Source: Eutreptiella sp. 'Long Island Sound 2002' (lineage: Eukaryota; Euglenozoa; Euglenophyceae; Eutreptiales; Eutreptiaceae). Taken from it: a stretch of DNA of 64,000 bases. Shown here one piece after another: positions 33,345-43,300 of the stretch. Numbering within the stretch: position 1 is the stretch's first letter; every line of letters begins with the position of its first letter. The notes beneath the pieces are model-generated. The model saw only the letters and a program-made list of their open reading frames with translations, searched no databases and was not told where the DNA came from. The DNA lies in NCBI GenBank assembly GCA_964036045.1, contig OZ038390.1:1059001-1123000 (forward strand). The letters run 5' to 3'. A program made the translations under genes and the position numbers.

Positions 33345-35834
33345 GACGCCAGAGAACAGACTCATCAGAGACAAGAAGCAGGAAATCTCAACGCCGCTCC
33401 AGATCGCCCTCATGCAGCCACCAACCAGACCATACCAAAAGGATGAGCGTGCCCAGTATGTCTGCTGCCACGAGGCCAGAGCTTTTGTAGTGTGTGTCCT
33501 ACCCTAGGGTGGGTCTGTGAGAATTTTAGGCAGGGTGGGCTTCCGGGTAGGGTAGGCCATTGTGGAGGATTTTGGGTCGGCGCCTGGATAAGTAGAAGCG
33601 ACAAGTACCAAAGGGGGAACAATGTGACATCAGTTTGAACCAGAATGTCTCCGCAGTGGTCTGTGAGTAGTTGTTAAACGCTTTGTCCTCAGGCCCTATT
33701 GCTCGGCGGGGAAGGGGCTCCTCAGAAGCACGAAGCAGTCGATCAAAACGATCAGCATCATGGCACTCTTCGTCCTGGTCAATGACAGACAGATACCCTT
33801 CAAGCAGCCGCCATGACAGAAGACCGGCCCTGCCTGGGGACCGTGGTATGTGTGCTGACATTGGTACACAGTAATGAGCTTCGGACTTGGACAACCTTGC
33901 CAATGCCCACCCGTCTGGTTGCCGACAGGGAAGAGGGGTGGCCAAGCCGTAGGCCTGAACCATCCAAAATTGTAGCTTGCTGATGCCTCTTCTCGCTGGA
34001 CACGAGTATGCATCTCAAGAACTGTGCTGTAGTCTGTGAGTAGTTGTTAACTGCTTTGTCCTTAGGCCCTGTTTCTCGGAGCGGGAGGGACTCGTCAGAA
34101 GCACGAAGCAGTCGATCACAACGATGACCATCACGGCACTCTTCGTCGCGGTCAATGACAGACAGATACCCGTCAAGCAGCCGCCATGACAGAAGACCGA
34201 CCCTGCCTGCGGATCGTGGTATGCGTGCTGACATTGGTACACATTAATGAGCTTCGGACTTGGACAACCTTGCCAATGCCCACCCGTCTGGTCGCCGACA
34301 GGGGAGAGGGGTGGCCAAGCCGTAGGCCTGAACCATCCAAAATTGTAGCTTGCTGGTGCCTCTTCTCGCCGGACATGAGTATGCATCTGAAGATCTCTGC
34401 AGTAGTCTGTGAGCAGTTGTTAACTGCTTTGTCCTTAGGCCCTATCCCTCGGCGGGGGAGGGACTCGTCGGAATCAAGGCAATCACAACGATCGCCATCA
34501 CGGCACTCTTCGTCACGCCGGAGGACAGAATGGTCAGAGACAAGAAGTAGGCATTCATCACGGTCGCCCTCACGACGCTCCTCTTCACAGTCAATCTATG
34601 GCAGAACGCCAAACCTACCTGGGGACTGTGGTATCTTTGTTGCCCTGATATTTGGATAGATTTGTCAGCTTTGCACATATATATGGGCTTCTCAGGGTGG
34701 TGTGGTTTGGAGAGGAGGGCAAGGTGGGTCCCCCCCCCCCAACCCCCCCTTCCATGATTGCCTCTCTGCTAGGCCGGCAACTAGATGGTACGGAGCGGAG
34801 GGATCCATCTATCTCACGCAACTCTTCAAGGCCTGACAGACAAGGAGCGTCAGCTGGTGTGTTTCCCATGCTGGTGAATTAGCTCCGCTAGGGTTATGAG
34901 AATTTGTACACACCGGTCAGCTTCGCCGATGCATATCCCTCTCAACCAACAGCTTGCGTGCACTCTCGGCACCCTTTACTGGCCTCAGACTGCAGTTTTT
35001 CAAGAAGGATTCCACAGCCGTGCTGCTCAAGGAGCCAGACCCGCAATGGGGATGACAGGAGGCCACCGTTGCCTATGGACTATGGTATGTTTGCTGCATG
35101 ACTTGTTCTGTGTTACGTGTCCATTGCATAGTAATCGGGGGGGGGCGAGGGAACCGTCACTTGGGGGTGTGAGGGACCCATTGCGCAAAGGTGTATACTG
35201 AACAAGGGGGGGGATGGGGCTACATGTTGGTCAGCTTTTCGGATGGATATCCCTTTCGACCAATAGCTTGCATGCACCATTAGCGCCTTTTACTGTCCTC
35301 AGAATGCAGCCGTTCAAGAGGGATTGCACAGCCGTGCTGCTCCAGGAGCCAAGCCTGCATCGGGGATAACAGAGAGCCACCATTACCTGTGGACTATGGT
35401 ATGATCCTTGAGTCGAGGGTCCTGACACTTGTACATGTTGGTTAGCTTTTCGGATGGATATTCCTTTCAACCAATAGCTTGCATGCACCATTAGCGCCCT
35501 TTACTGTCCTCAGACTGCAGCCGTTCAAGAGGGATTCCACAACCGTGCTGCTTCAGGAGCCAGGCGTGCAACGGGGATGGCATTAGGCCAACCTTACCTG
35601 TGGACTATGGTATGCTTCCTGAGTCGCTTGTGCAATATCTCAGCAATGGCCGTGACATTTTACCTCGTCTGTCAGCTTGGCGGATGGACCAGCAGCTCTG
35701 CTTGCATTTACCTTGGCACAGGCTGGCAAAACCATCCGAGATCCCACTTCAGCAATTCTTCACCAAGGGCTTTCACAACAAGCGAGTGGCATGACAGCCC
35801 GCCTTCAAAGAGGCAGCGAGAGCAGATCCTATGA
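33345..35834 (+). CDS. SR-like (Arg/Ser-rich) protein, 3' exons of a split gene
   Basis: Nine exons predicted from AG/GT borders and conserved phase: 33345-33455, 33693-33845, 34066-34218, 34439-34630, 34773-34856, 34989-35084, 35303-35398, 35514-35609 and 35722-35834. The first eight have lengths divisible by three (111, 153, 153, 192, 84, 96, 96, 96) and all join in phase 1. Exons 1-4 encode RS-type sequence (SETRSRKSQRRSRSPS, RSPSRHSSSR). Exons 6-8 are tandem copies ending LPVDYG or LPMDYG. The last exon ends KRQREQIL and TGA. RS domains are typical of splicing factors, but no RRM is visible here, so the family is not assigned. Exon 3 has an in-frame TGA. The 5' half is missing, presumably beyond element 1. 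Confidence 0.65.
34066..34218 (+). pseudogene. SR-gene exon copy with in-frame TGA
   Basis: A tandem copy of exon 33693-33845, also 153 bp and phase 1. The frame reads CAA CGA TGA CCA TCA, where the sister exons have TCA (33693 copy) or TCG (34439 copy). Because it is symmetrical, skipping it keeps the frame. It is either a decayed duplicate or a stop-containing cassette exon of the kind used by SR genes to trigger mRNA decay. Confidence 0.55.
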
Positions 35835-36058
35835 TGAGCCCTATGATGTACTCCAAGAAGTGAAACACGCTGCTTGCGATGACGGGTTCACTGAAATAGT
35901 AATGGTGTGTGGACCCCCCCCCCCCTCAAGTGACCCCTACCATCCTCACGACTTACGATTTTTTTGTAATCGCGTTTATTGCAAAAAAAAGACAATTTTT
36001 TTTCTACAAGCATTTACCGCAAGACAAAATTGCACAAACTTACAATTTTTTTGCACTC
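35835..36058. other. Spacer, AT-rich
   Basis: Probable 3' UTR of the SR-like gene followed by AT-rich sequence with a C-run (~35917). No ORF is supported. Confidence 0.4.
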
Positions 36059-36254
36059 CTGTGCTCCCCAAGTTATACAATTTAGTATTCCAGGTGGGCA
36101 CCTACTGAACCAATATATTGGTGTGCGCTCTGTAATTCTTTTATCAGGCTGGTATTAGTGAGGGTGAGTAATCACCCTCATGCATGCATTCATCTCTTTG
36201 AGCAAGGTACAAATACATGTCCAGTGCCTCAAACGGGTTGATTGCTGCATCCCC
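36059..36254 (-). pseudogene. Inverted, internally deleted copy of the transposase-like gene
   Basis: On the minus strand this segment matches the downstream gene in two blocks. One corresponds to ~36855-36883 plus 47163-47232 (reads NPFEALDMYLYLAQRDE). The other corresponds to ~48277-48331 plus 54094-54135 (reads KRITERTPIYWFSRCPPG). The ~1.04 kb between the blocks is absent, and a TGA follows the first block. The copy lacks both LTR insertions, so it reflects the uninterrupted gene. It lies ~225 bp from the gene start in opposite orientation, giving an inverted repeat. Confidence 0.75.
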
Positions 36255-36478
36255 GCAACGAGTTCATCCGATTGTGGATGTACATGCTCTACCGGTGCAA
36301 TCTCCTCGGCTTTTGTTCCCATGACCGACAAGAGGGTGTCTGTTTGTGCTGAAGACTCCTCGTATTACACGCTTTCAATTTTCAAAATGTTTATGCAAAA
36401 TTGGTGTTACATTCCTTCTAGCTTTCACGAAGGCCCATATCAGAGGGTTTTTCTCAGTTCTTCTTATTTTTTTTTATT

Positions 36479-36883
36479 ATGATGACAGCTGGCCGGCCCA
36501 GAAAGAGCTATGATGCATTAACACCCTCTGGCAAACGCATGCGGAAACTGCGTTTTGAGCAGGCACACAAACAATTAAAGCAAGGTCTTGCCGATAAATG
36601 TGGGGTTCCGCGTCCCACGCCACCAACCAAGCAGCCTCCAAAGATGCGATGCAGGTATCATCCTGTGCAAAATCGGAAGCGTGCAAGACCGGCGAGTCGG
36701 CAGCAGGTTATCAACACTCTCAAGTCACGCGTTCGCACAAAAGCCACAGAAAACGCACATATTGAGGCCCGGGAGCGCATGAATTGCTGGCGGAACAAAG
36801 TTAGTGACTTGGATAAAGAATTGCTCGAGGGCTGTGACATTAGGACGACGCCACAGGGGGCAGCAATGAGCCCGTTTCAGGCA
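36479..36883 (+). pseudogene. Transposase-like gene, segment 1 (N-terminus)
   Basis: 135 codons from ATG 36479. Starts with a basic region containing GRPRK, an AT-hook-like core, then Lys/Arg-rich sequence, consistent with DNA binding. Coding stops being gene sequence at 36883, where element 3 begins; the last five bases AGGCA are its TSD. Removing element 3 and one TSD joins codon 135 (GCA) in frame to CTG at 47163. A splice-acceptor-like TTTTTCTCAG lies ~25 bp upstream of the ATG, so an upstream non-coding exon is possible. An inverted deleted copy lies just upstream. Family assignment is discussed under segment 2. Confidence 0.65.
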
Positions 36884-37363
36884 TGTAACGGCAGCAGTGA
36901 CAGCACTCAATTATACACTGATGTGATCAGAATTTCAATGATTCTCAGATGTACATTAGTGCAGTAAATTTTCCGCTTCATTTCATGTTTTCCTTTCGCC
37001 GCCAGATGTCGCCTGTGAGCGCGCGTCGAGTCGCATTTGTCTTTCGTGATTTCCCAATCGGATTTATTTAAATTATTTCGAATGATTTCACGTCGTGTCA
37101 TTAGTTGCGATGAATGCGCATTGAGATTCTATGTCTGCTCCATTTTTGTAGACCGGGTTTTCGTACTCTTCATATTCCACCATGGAGTTCACTGGACTTA
37201 CAAGTGCTTCGCATATGTCGCTCCCTGAGGCTGGATATGGGTCCGAAGAGGGTTATGTGGGTTCGGAGATATCAGGGGCAGTGTCGGGCGTTACGACCCC
37301 TGGGGCATCAAGGCTACAGGCTTCGCAGTCACAACAAAGATCAACCACTATGCAGCGGTTACA
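36884..37363 (+). repeat. Element 3 left LTR
   Basis: 480 bp, TGTAACGG...GGTTACA. It contains the gag ATG at 37182 in a CCACCATGG context. An AT-rich stretch TTTATTTAAATTA (~37062) could be a core promoter element but this is not tested. Confidence 0.9.
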
Positions 37364-39029
37364 TGGTAGCAGGGGAAATCATGACTCTGCTTCTGGAATC
37401 TCCACGGACACTCTTAGATCGTCGGACTTTAGCGGGGCTATTACTCCTTCTGGGTCGCTGCGTGTTCCCCCTGAGGTTACATTCGTAGCATCTCCCCAAC
37501 AAGCCGAGGTCCAACCATCAGAGTGCCCTTACTGTGGCCATAGGCATTGGCCTGGAGTTCATACTTGTGCTGATTGTTGTGTGAACGCCCCACCCAACCT
37601 TAAACCCGGTCGAGAATCTCCCTCCTCGAGTGAATCTGGTTCCTCCTCTCACGCTTTGCCTGATCTTGAAGACAGCAGCAGCGAAGGAGAGCAGTCTGGT
37701 ACTGGAATTAGTGGTGATTACTGGGAAAACCACTTCCAGCAGATTTGGAATGAGGAATTCCTGCACAGGCAGAATTGGCTGCTGGCGGAGGCGGGCTATC
37801 GTGGCCGCCTGAGGGACTGGTTCCGGGCGTCGTGCCAGTTCCTCAGGGACAGCGGCCGGTCGAGATTTGACGCCACATTGCAGGAGCAAGAGGACTGGGA
37901 GGAGCTGATGGACCAGTTCGACCACCAGGCCGCCGTGATGGTGCAGATGGCCATCATTGCCGAGGAGCGACGCCAGAATGTGCATCCGCACGCTGGTCCG
38001 TCGGGCGCCTGGGGTCGACACGACGAAGAGGTCGACGAAATGAGGTGTGATTCGACACATTCTCACCTCTCCAGGAAGCAACTGTCCAAGCTTCCTGACT
38101 CCAACTCCAGTGTTGACAGCTGGGTTGATGAAGTCAGAAGCAAAGGAAAAGGGACGAGATGCCCTTCCTGTGGCGAGTGCGCCAAGGACTGCTCCTGTCG
38201 AAGGCAGATTTCGTCGCTGGAGAACAAGGTGAAGGAGCTGAAGAACGCCGCCAAGGAGAAAAAGAGGGATGATGACAGCAAGTGGAAGGAGATGGAGCAG
38301 AAGCTGGAGAAGCTTACAAATCTGGTACAAAATCTGAGCACTACTGGGCTCACTGGACCAGCGCCTACAATGGCAAGCCACCCAGCACCTACCTCCTCAG
38401 CTGCACCCACATCCACGCCTTACGGCGTTCCACAATCTCCAGCACCCCGTGCTTTTACTGGCCACCATCCAGCTTTTACTGGAATTTCTGGTATCCCCCC
38501 TACTGGAATTACAAGTCCTATTGGGTTCAATCTGGATACCGAAGGAGGAGAATCTTCGTCAGGGAAGTCTGTACTGTCCGTGGGTACTGTCGGAGATATT
38601 GATGGAGAAGCAAGGACCACTGTGAAGGAGCGATCCATGGCCTTGAAGAAGAAGGACCGGCAGCAGAAAGAAAACGAGGCAAAAATCAAAGAAAAGCAGA
38701 AGAGATTGCAGGAGATGAGGATGCATCAAGCTCAACCAACGCCGTTCGTGCAGCCTACTGTGGACCAGGCGTTGCTGGCGGCCGCAATTGCGCAGGCACA
38801 GGCCATGGGAGGCGCCGCAGTGAACCCAGTCTTCGTCAATCCGGTTGGGACAGCCACAAATTTCAACCTGAACCACCTGCTGAACCCGTTGCACATGAGG
38901 CTTCGTGGTTCAGTAATGAGGGGCCGAAGTTCTCTGGGCACCCAAATTACTGGGCGTCCTTCGAACGGCAGTTCATGGTGTGGCTGCAGACGGAGAAGCT
39001 GGACAAGGAGCTCTGGATCCTTGGGCTGA
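37182..39029 (+). CDS. gag: Element 3 Gag, N-terminal frame
   Basis: Starts at ATG 37182 inside the left LTR, in a strong CCACCATGG context, and codes through the LTR end and primer site. Features: a zinc-ribbon-like cluster CPYCGHRHWPGVHTCADCC (~nt 37520-37585), a Ser/Glu-rich segment, a helical region with many Trp (~37715-37900), a second Cys cluster CPSCGECAKDCSC (~38160-38200), a Lys/Glu coiled coil (~38205-38340), Pro/Thr-rich sequence and another basic helix (~38625-38730). The protein remains sensible up to about 38870, then the frame gives out at 39029. The capsid-like part continues in the -1 frame, so full Gag needs a shift near 38858-38864 or an indel has occurred. Confidence 0.75.
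   Translation: MEFTGLTSASHMSLPEAGYGSEEGYVGSEISGAVSGVTTPGASRLQASQSQQRSTTMQRLHGSRGNHDSASGISTDTLRSSDFSGAITPSGSLRVPPEVTFVASPQQAEVQPSECPYCGHRHWPGVHTCADCCVNAPPNLKPGRESPSSSESGSSSHALPDLEDSSSEGEQSGTGISGDYWENHFQQIWNEEFLHRQNWLLAEAGYRGRLRDWFRASCQFLRDSGRSRFDATLQEQEDWEELMDQFDHQAAVMVQMAIIAEERRQNVHPHAGPSGAWGRHDEEVDEMRCDSTHSHLSRKQLSKLPDSNSSVDSWVDEVRSKGKGTRCPSCGECAKDCSCRRQISSLENKVKELKNAAKEKKRDDDSKWKEMEQKLEKLTNLVQNLSTTGLTGPAPTMASHPAPTSSAAPTSTPYGVPQSPAPRAFTGHHPAFTGISGIPPTGITSPIGFNLDTEGGESSSGKSVLSVGTVGDIDGEARTTVKERSMALKKKDRQQKENEAKIKEKQKRLQEMRMHQAQPTPFVQPTVDQALLAAAIAQAQAMGGAAVNPVFVNPVGTATNFNLNHLLNPLHMRLRGSVMRGRSSLGTQITGRPSNGSSWCGCRRRSWTRSSGSLG
37364..37380 (+). other. Element 3 primer-binding site
   Basis: TGGTAGCAGGGGAAATC directly abuts the LTR. 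It shares TGGTAGCAG with element 2, implying the same or a similar tRNA. The gag frame crosses it as HGSRG. Confidence 0.6.
38858..38864 (+). promoter_or_regulatory. Candidate -1 frameshift heptamer in element 3 gag
   Basis: A AAT TTC in the upstream frame fits the X XXY YYZ slippery pattern. After slipping, reading continues AAA TTT CAA CCT GAA into the capsid frame, which is open to 40354. The upstream protein makes sense up to this point and the downstream protein from it. No clear pseudoknot was worked out. Confidence 0.45.
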
Positions 39030-40354
39030 TGGACTGCTTGACGGGCAAACTCAGGGAGAGTACTTATAACCTTTATGTGGAAAGGCAAAATCAAGGAAAT
39101 CCCCTGAGTTATGAGGAGTTGTATCGCAGTCTCAAGAAGAAAGGGTCTCGACTACCTGAAGATCATTACAGGAACCGTCTGGAGAACTTCAGGGCGATCA
39201 AAAAATTATTTCTGGAAGAGATTCAAATTGCAAGGCAAGATTGGGAGTTTTTGGTGCAAGAGGCGGAGAACTCTGGAGAAGGACTTTCTGAAGGCGAAAT
39301 GAAGAAGATCCTCCTGAGCAAGCTCACGCCGGAGACCAAGCAGAAGATCAGGGACTCTCAGGCGGACCAAAAAGTCCTGGGCAACTGGGTTGAAGTCCGA
39401 GGATTACCAGAAACTATGGGAAAAATGGCTGTTCGTGAGTTGCTACACTCTATCAGTGCTACTGGATTGAAGGATATCACTATTCGTGAGGGCAGATGGA
39501 GAGTTGGTTTCCACGATTCTGAGCAGTCGGAGTTTTTCTGCAGCATGGTGGATGGGAAAGTGAAGTATAAGGGAACAGTTTTGAAGGTACGACCGTGGAT
39601 CTTCTGGTATGGAGTCGAGCAGATCTGGGACCAACTTGAAAAGTATGCAAACTTGGAACGTCAGAAGTCCCAGGATGCACATGGCTTCGGAGGCAAGGTC
39701 AACGCCGTTGGTGAGAAGGGATGCTCTGTGTGCATTGCCCTTGGAAAAGAAGGTCGAGCGGCGACTCACACGACCGCAGATCACAGATGGACGCCCTCAG
39801 ATCTCAAGACAATTCAGTCCAAAATGGATGGAAAAGGAAATTCTCCCAAAGATCCCCAGCAGGATGGAGCACGAGATGCTGACCAGCATGGAAGGGGAAA
39901 GGGTAAAGGGCAGTCCAAAGGAAAGAACAGAGACTGGACACCAAAAGATTACTCGCAGCAAGGCGGAGATCCAAGCGACTCAAGATGGACCGATGCTGGT
40001 GGAAAAAATGGTGGGAAATCTGGCCAAAAAGGTGGAAATGGCAAGGGAAAGTCCGGGAATCAAGATGATTCCAAGGTGAATGGCAACCCCCTGTACGCGG
40101 AGACGCCAGCGAACAAGACCTTCGGCAACAACAAGGATACTGGAGGTCGAGGCAAGGGCAGATCCAACGAATCCAACCCCAATTCCAACACCTCCAACAA
40201 CAAAGGTCAAGGTGGTAAGAAAGGTGGTGGTGGAAAGTCATTTGGTGGTCGTGGACGTGGAAAAGGAGTGAATGCTGTCGAAGCAGGAGAAGAATGGGTT
40301 GACGAAGGACAAGTACAGGACGTACAGCCGAACGAAGAAGAAGAATGGCAATAG
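38858..40354 (+). CDS. gag: Element 3 Gag, capsid and nucleic-acid-binding part
   Basis: The -1 frame relative to 37182. It reads SNEGPKFSGHPNYWASFERQF and continues with a helical capsid-like region (~38900-39660). A Cys/His knuckle of the form CX2CX11HX4H (CSVC...THTTADH, ~39721-39785) stands where elements 1 and 2 have CCHC. The tail (~39890-40275) is rich in Gly, Lys and RGG-like repeats, suited to RNA binding. The first ATG is 38975, but the frame is open and lacks start codons for over 250 nt upstream, so entry by frameshift is more likely. Ends in TAG at 40352-40354, in the same frame as pol. Confidence 0.7.
   Translation, partial: KFQPEPPAEPVAHEASWFSNEGPKFSGHPNYWASFERQFMVWLQTEKLDKELWILGLMDCLTGKLRESTYNLYVERQNQGNPLSYEELYRSLKKKGSRLPEDHYRNRLENFRAIKKLFLEEIQIARQDWEFLVQEAENSGEGLSEGEMKKILLSKLTPETKQKIRDSQADQKVLGNWVEVRGLPETMGKMAVRELLHSISATGLKDITIREGRWRVGFHDSEQSEFFCSMVDGKVKYKGTVLKVRPWIFWYGVEQIWDQLEKYANLERQKSQDAHGFGGKVNAVGEKGCSVCIALGKEGRAATHTTADHRWTPSDLKTIQSKMDGKGNSPKDPQQDGARDADQHGRGKGKGQSKGKNRDWTPKDYSQQGGDPSDSRWTDAGGKNGGKSGQKGGNGKGKSGNQDDSKVNGNPLYAETPANKTFGNNKDTGGRGKGRSNESNPNSNTSNNKGQGGKKGGGGKSFGGRGRGKGVNAVEAGEEWVDEGQVQDVQPNEEEEWQ
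40352..40354 (+). other. Element 3 in-frame gag/pol UAG
   Basis: CAA TAG GGA AGC: one stop between gag and pol in the same frame, followed by open sequence to 45331. The CAR-UAG-G context resembles that of gammaretroviral readthrough sites. Confidence 0.6.
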
Positions 40355-43300
40355 GGAAGCCAACTTGACCCAAATCCCAACACTGGGGTTGAGTGGCAGG
40401 AGGAAAAACCCATCAGGGTAGTTGGGGCGGTGGATGGACGCTGCTGGGATCGACTGGCGCGGTCCTCCGGCCTCCTGTACCCTGCCTGGGTCCTCAGCGC
40501 TGTCCGGCGAGGCAAGCAGCGCCAGTTTGTCTGCTGGATCCAGGTCAGATCGACGGATGGTAAGGTTAAACTTGCCAGATGTCTGATTGACAATGGTTCA
40601 GAGGTCAATCTGGTGAGGAAAGGCTTTCTGCAGGAGGATGAAACGAAGATGTCCTCGACACCTGTGCAGCTGGAGGGATTCAGCGGACATCGCCTTGACG
40701 GTGGCGACAGAGAAGCAGAATTGGCGGTCAGATTGGTGAAACAATCAGTCTGGAGTGTGGAAGAGACGGTCACTGAGGAGTGGTTTGCTGGAAAATTCTA
40801 TGAAGCCAGCATAAAGTATGATTTATTCCTGGGTCAACCCTGGCTTCACGCCCACCGTGTGTCGCCCATGGGACACAGGACATGCTTCCTCCAAGATCCG
40901 TCGACCACCGACCCGTCCGAACTGTATTATCTGCACCCATATACCAAGAGTATCCACCAATTCAAGGAGAGAAATAAGCTGCATTTTCAGCAAGATGGGC
41001 GGGAATGGACAAGGAATCAAGAAGATTTCGACGAAGGAAAGGTGGATTCGTTGAACAGCAAGAAGTGGAAGTCAGTTTGCTATCGTGTAGTTGACAAATG
41101 GCGGGACATTCTGGTGGATTATTTCGAAAAGAACCACAATTTTCGTCCTGAAGTTGATGCTTTTGCAAACAAAAAGAATAAAAGATTTCCGAAGTTCTAC
41201 GACGATGCCTGGAGTGAGGACTGGTCTGAACCTCTTTGGATCAATCCGCCCTTCGACGTTTTCCCTCGTGTAGTGCAGAAGCTGAAGCAATCCGGCGCGA
41301 AGGCGATTTTAATTGTCCCCAATTGGCCAAGACAAGAGTGGTTCAAGGACATTATGGACATTTCAATCGACATTGTCGAGCTACCTCACAAGGGAGTGAA
41401 GCTGTATTGCGAAGACAATGGCAAGCCTTTGCCACAGCGTTCGTGGAGCACGTTGGCGTGCTTAGTTGACGGGAATCTGGGAGATTATTGGCAAGATGGC
41501 AGTGAAAGGGGAACAGAAGAGGTTATCTCAAATTCCTCAAGAATCGACGAAATTGGGGTGGATGAAGACGATCGAGAGCAGAATCCCGACGTATCGTCGC
41601 GGAAGGAGGGAAGGACAATCGGCGTCCCTCAAGAGAACGCCTCCATCCATTACAATTCGTCCCCATCAGACAAGAATCAAGCCAAAAAAGTCAAGATTTC
41701 AAGCAAGAATGAAGACAAATCTCCAAGAATCTCGCCTGAATTGACAGGAATGAAGCTGAATTCGTCCGACCATCCCTTCAAGACATTCGTGGACCCCTTT
41801 CATTGGTGGGATCCCACGGAGGAGCGAGCTCAGGTGAGCTTCATCCGCCAACAATGCGACGAAGAAGTTTGGAATGAAGTGGCCAAGAACATGAGACCAC
41901 GACCAACAATTCGCAAATTGGTGGACATAATGTCGGTGATTAAATGTGGGAATCAGGTCGACGGAGACAAGATATCTGCAAGAAGGGACGCAGTGTTCGA
42001 AGATTATCAAGATGACGTGCTGAGTCGGAAGTTGTGGAAAAACCCCCCAATTCGATGTGAAAATGGGGAAGCCAAGATTGACATAATCGAAGGCTCAAAG
42101 GTGCACAAACAACGTCCATTCTATCTCCACGGCACCAAAGCAGATGCCCTACGAAAGATTATTGAGCGCAATCTCTATGAGTTTGGTTGGTTGGAGGGCT
42201 GCATGAGTTCTGAGTGGTGTTCAGCACCATTTACTGTGCCAAAACCCCCACCTGCTGACCAATCCAGCATAGATGCTTGGCGTCTAGTGGTGGATTACAG
42301 AGCCCTGAATGCCGCCACAGTACCAGACGCGCATCCTCTTCCTCTAATCGAGAAGGAGATCGCCGCGAGAGCCAAAGGCAAGCTCTTTACTGTGTTGGAT
42401 TTGCGCCATGGCTTTCATCAGATGCCCCTTCGAAAGGAGGATAGGCATTTGACGGCAATGTGCACGCCCTGTGGCACTGTCCAGTGGACTGTACTGCCGA
42501 TGGGTCTGAAGAATGCGCCGTCGATGTTCCAGAAGATGATGGAGACTATTTTATTTCAGAAGCACAAGTCTCTGGATTTACAAGAATTCTGCAGCATCTA
42601 CATTGACGACCTTCTGATTGCCACGCCGTTGGGAAAAAACTTTGATGAGTGCCTGAAGTTGCACGAAGAACAAGTTCGAAAAGTTCTCGAAGTCCTTCGA
42701 CAAGAGAAGCTCGTGTGTGGACCCAAGAAGGGCAAGATGTTCCTCCAGAGTGTGGAATTTTGTGGCTCTGTCTTGGAAGATGGGACAAGAAGACCAGCCC
42801 CAGGAAAAATGGCTGCCCTGCAGCTCTGGGAAAGGCCTAAAACCATCACGCAGCTTCGTGCCTTTTTAGGCTGCTGCAATTACTACCACGAGTTCCTTCC
42901 TCTCTACGCCAAGTTCTCTGGTCCATTGACACAGTTACTCAAGGTTGGCAAAATAGAAGGAAAGAAGGGATCTCAAGTCAAGCTCAAGTGGACGCCAGAA
43001 TGTGAAGAAGCCTTTACTGGTCTCAAGGAAGCACTGGCGAATGTGGTTACATTAAAGACTCCGTGGTTGGATGGAAGACCTTTTTATATTCGTACAGACG
43101 CCAGTCGTTACGCCATTGGTGCTACGATCGAACAAGTCGAGGACGAAGGTCACCATCACCCTCTGGCTTTCTGGTCTCGCAAGCTTACAACAAGACAGCG
43201 AAATTGGAGTCCAAGGGAACAAGAAGCCTACGCAATCCTTTGTGCCTTACGGCGTTATGAAGGTTGGATCTTGGGCCATCGCGTCGAGGTACTGACTGAC

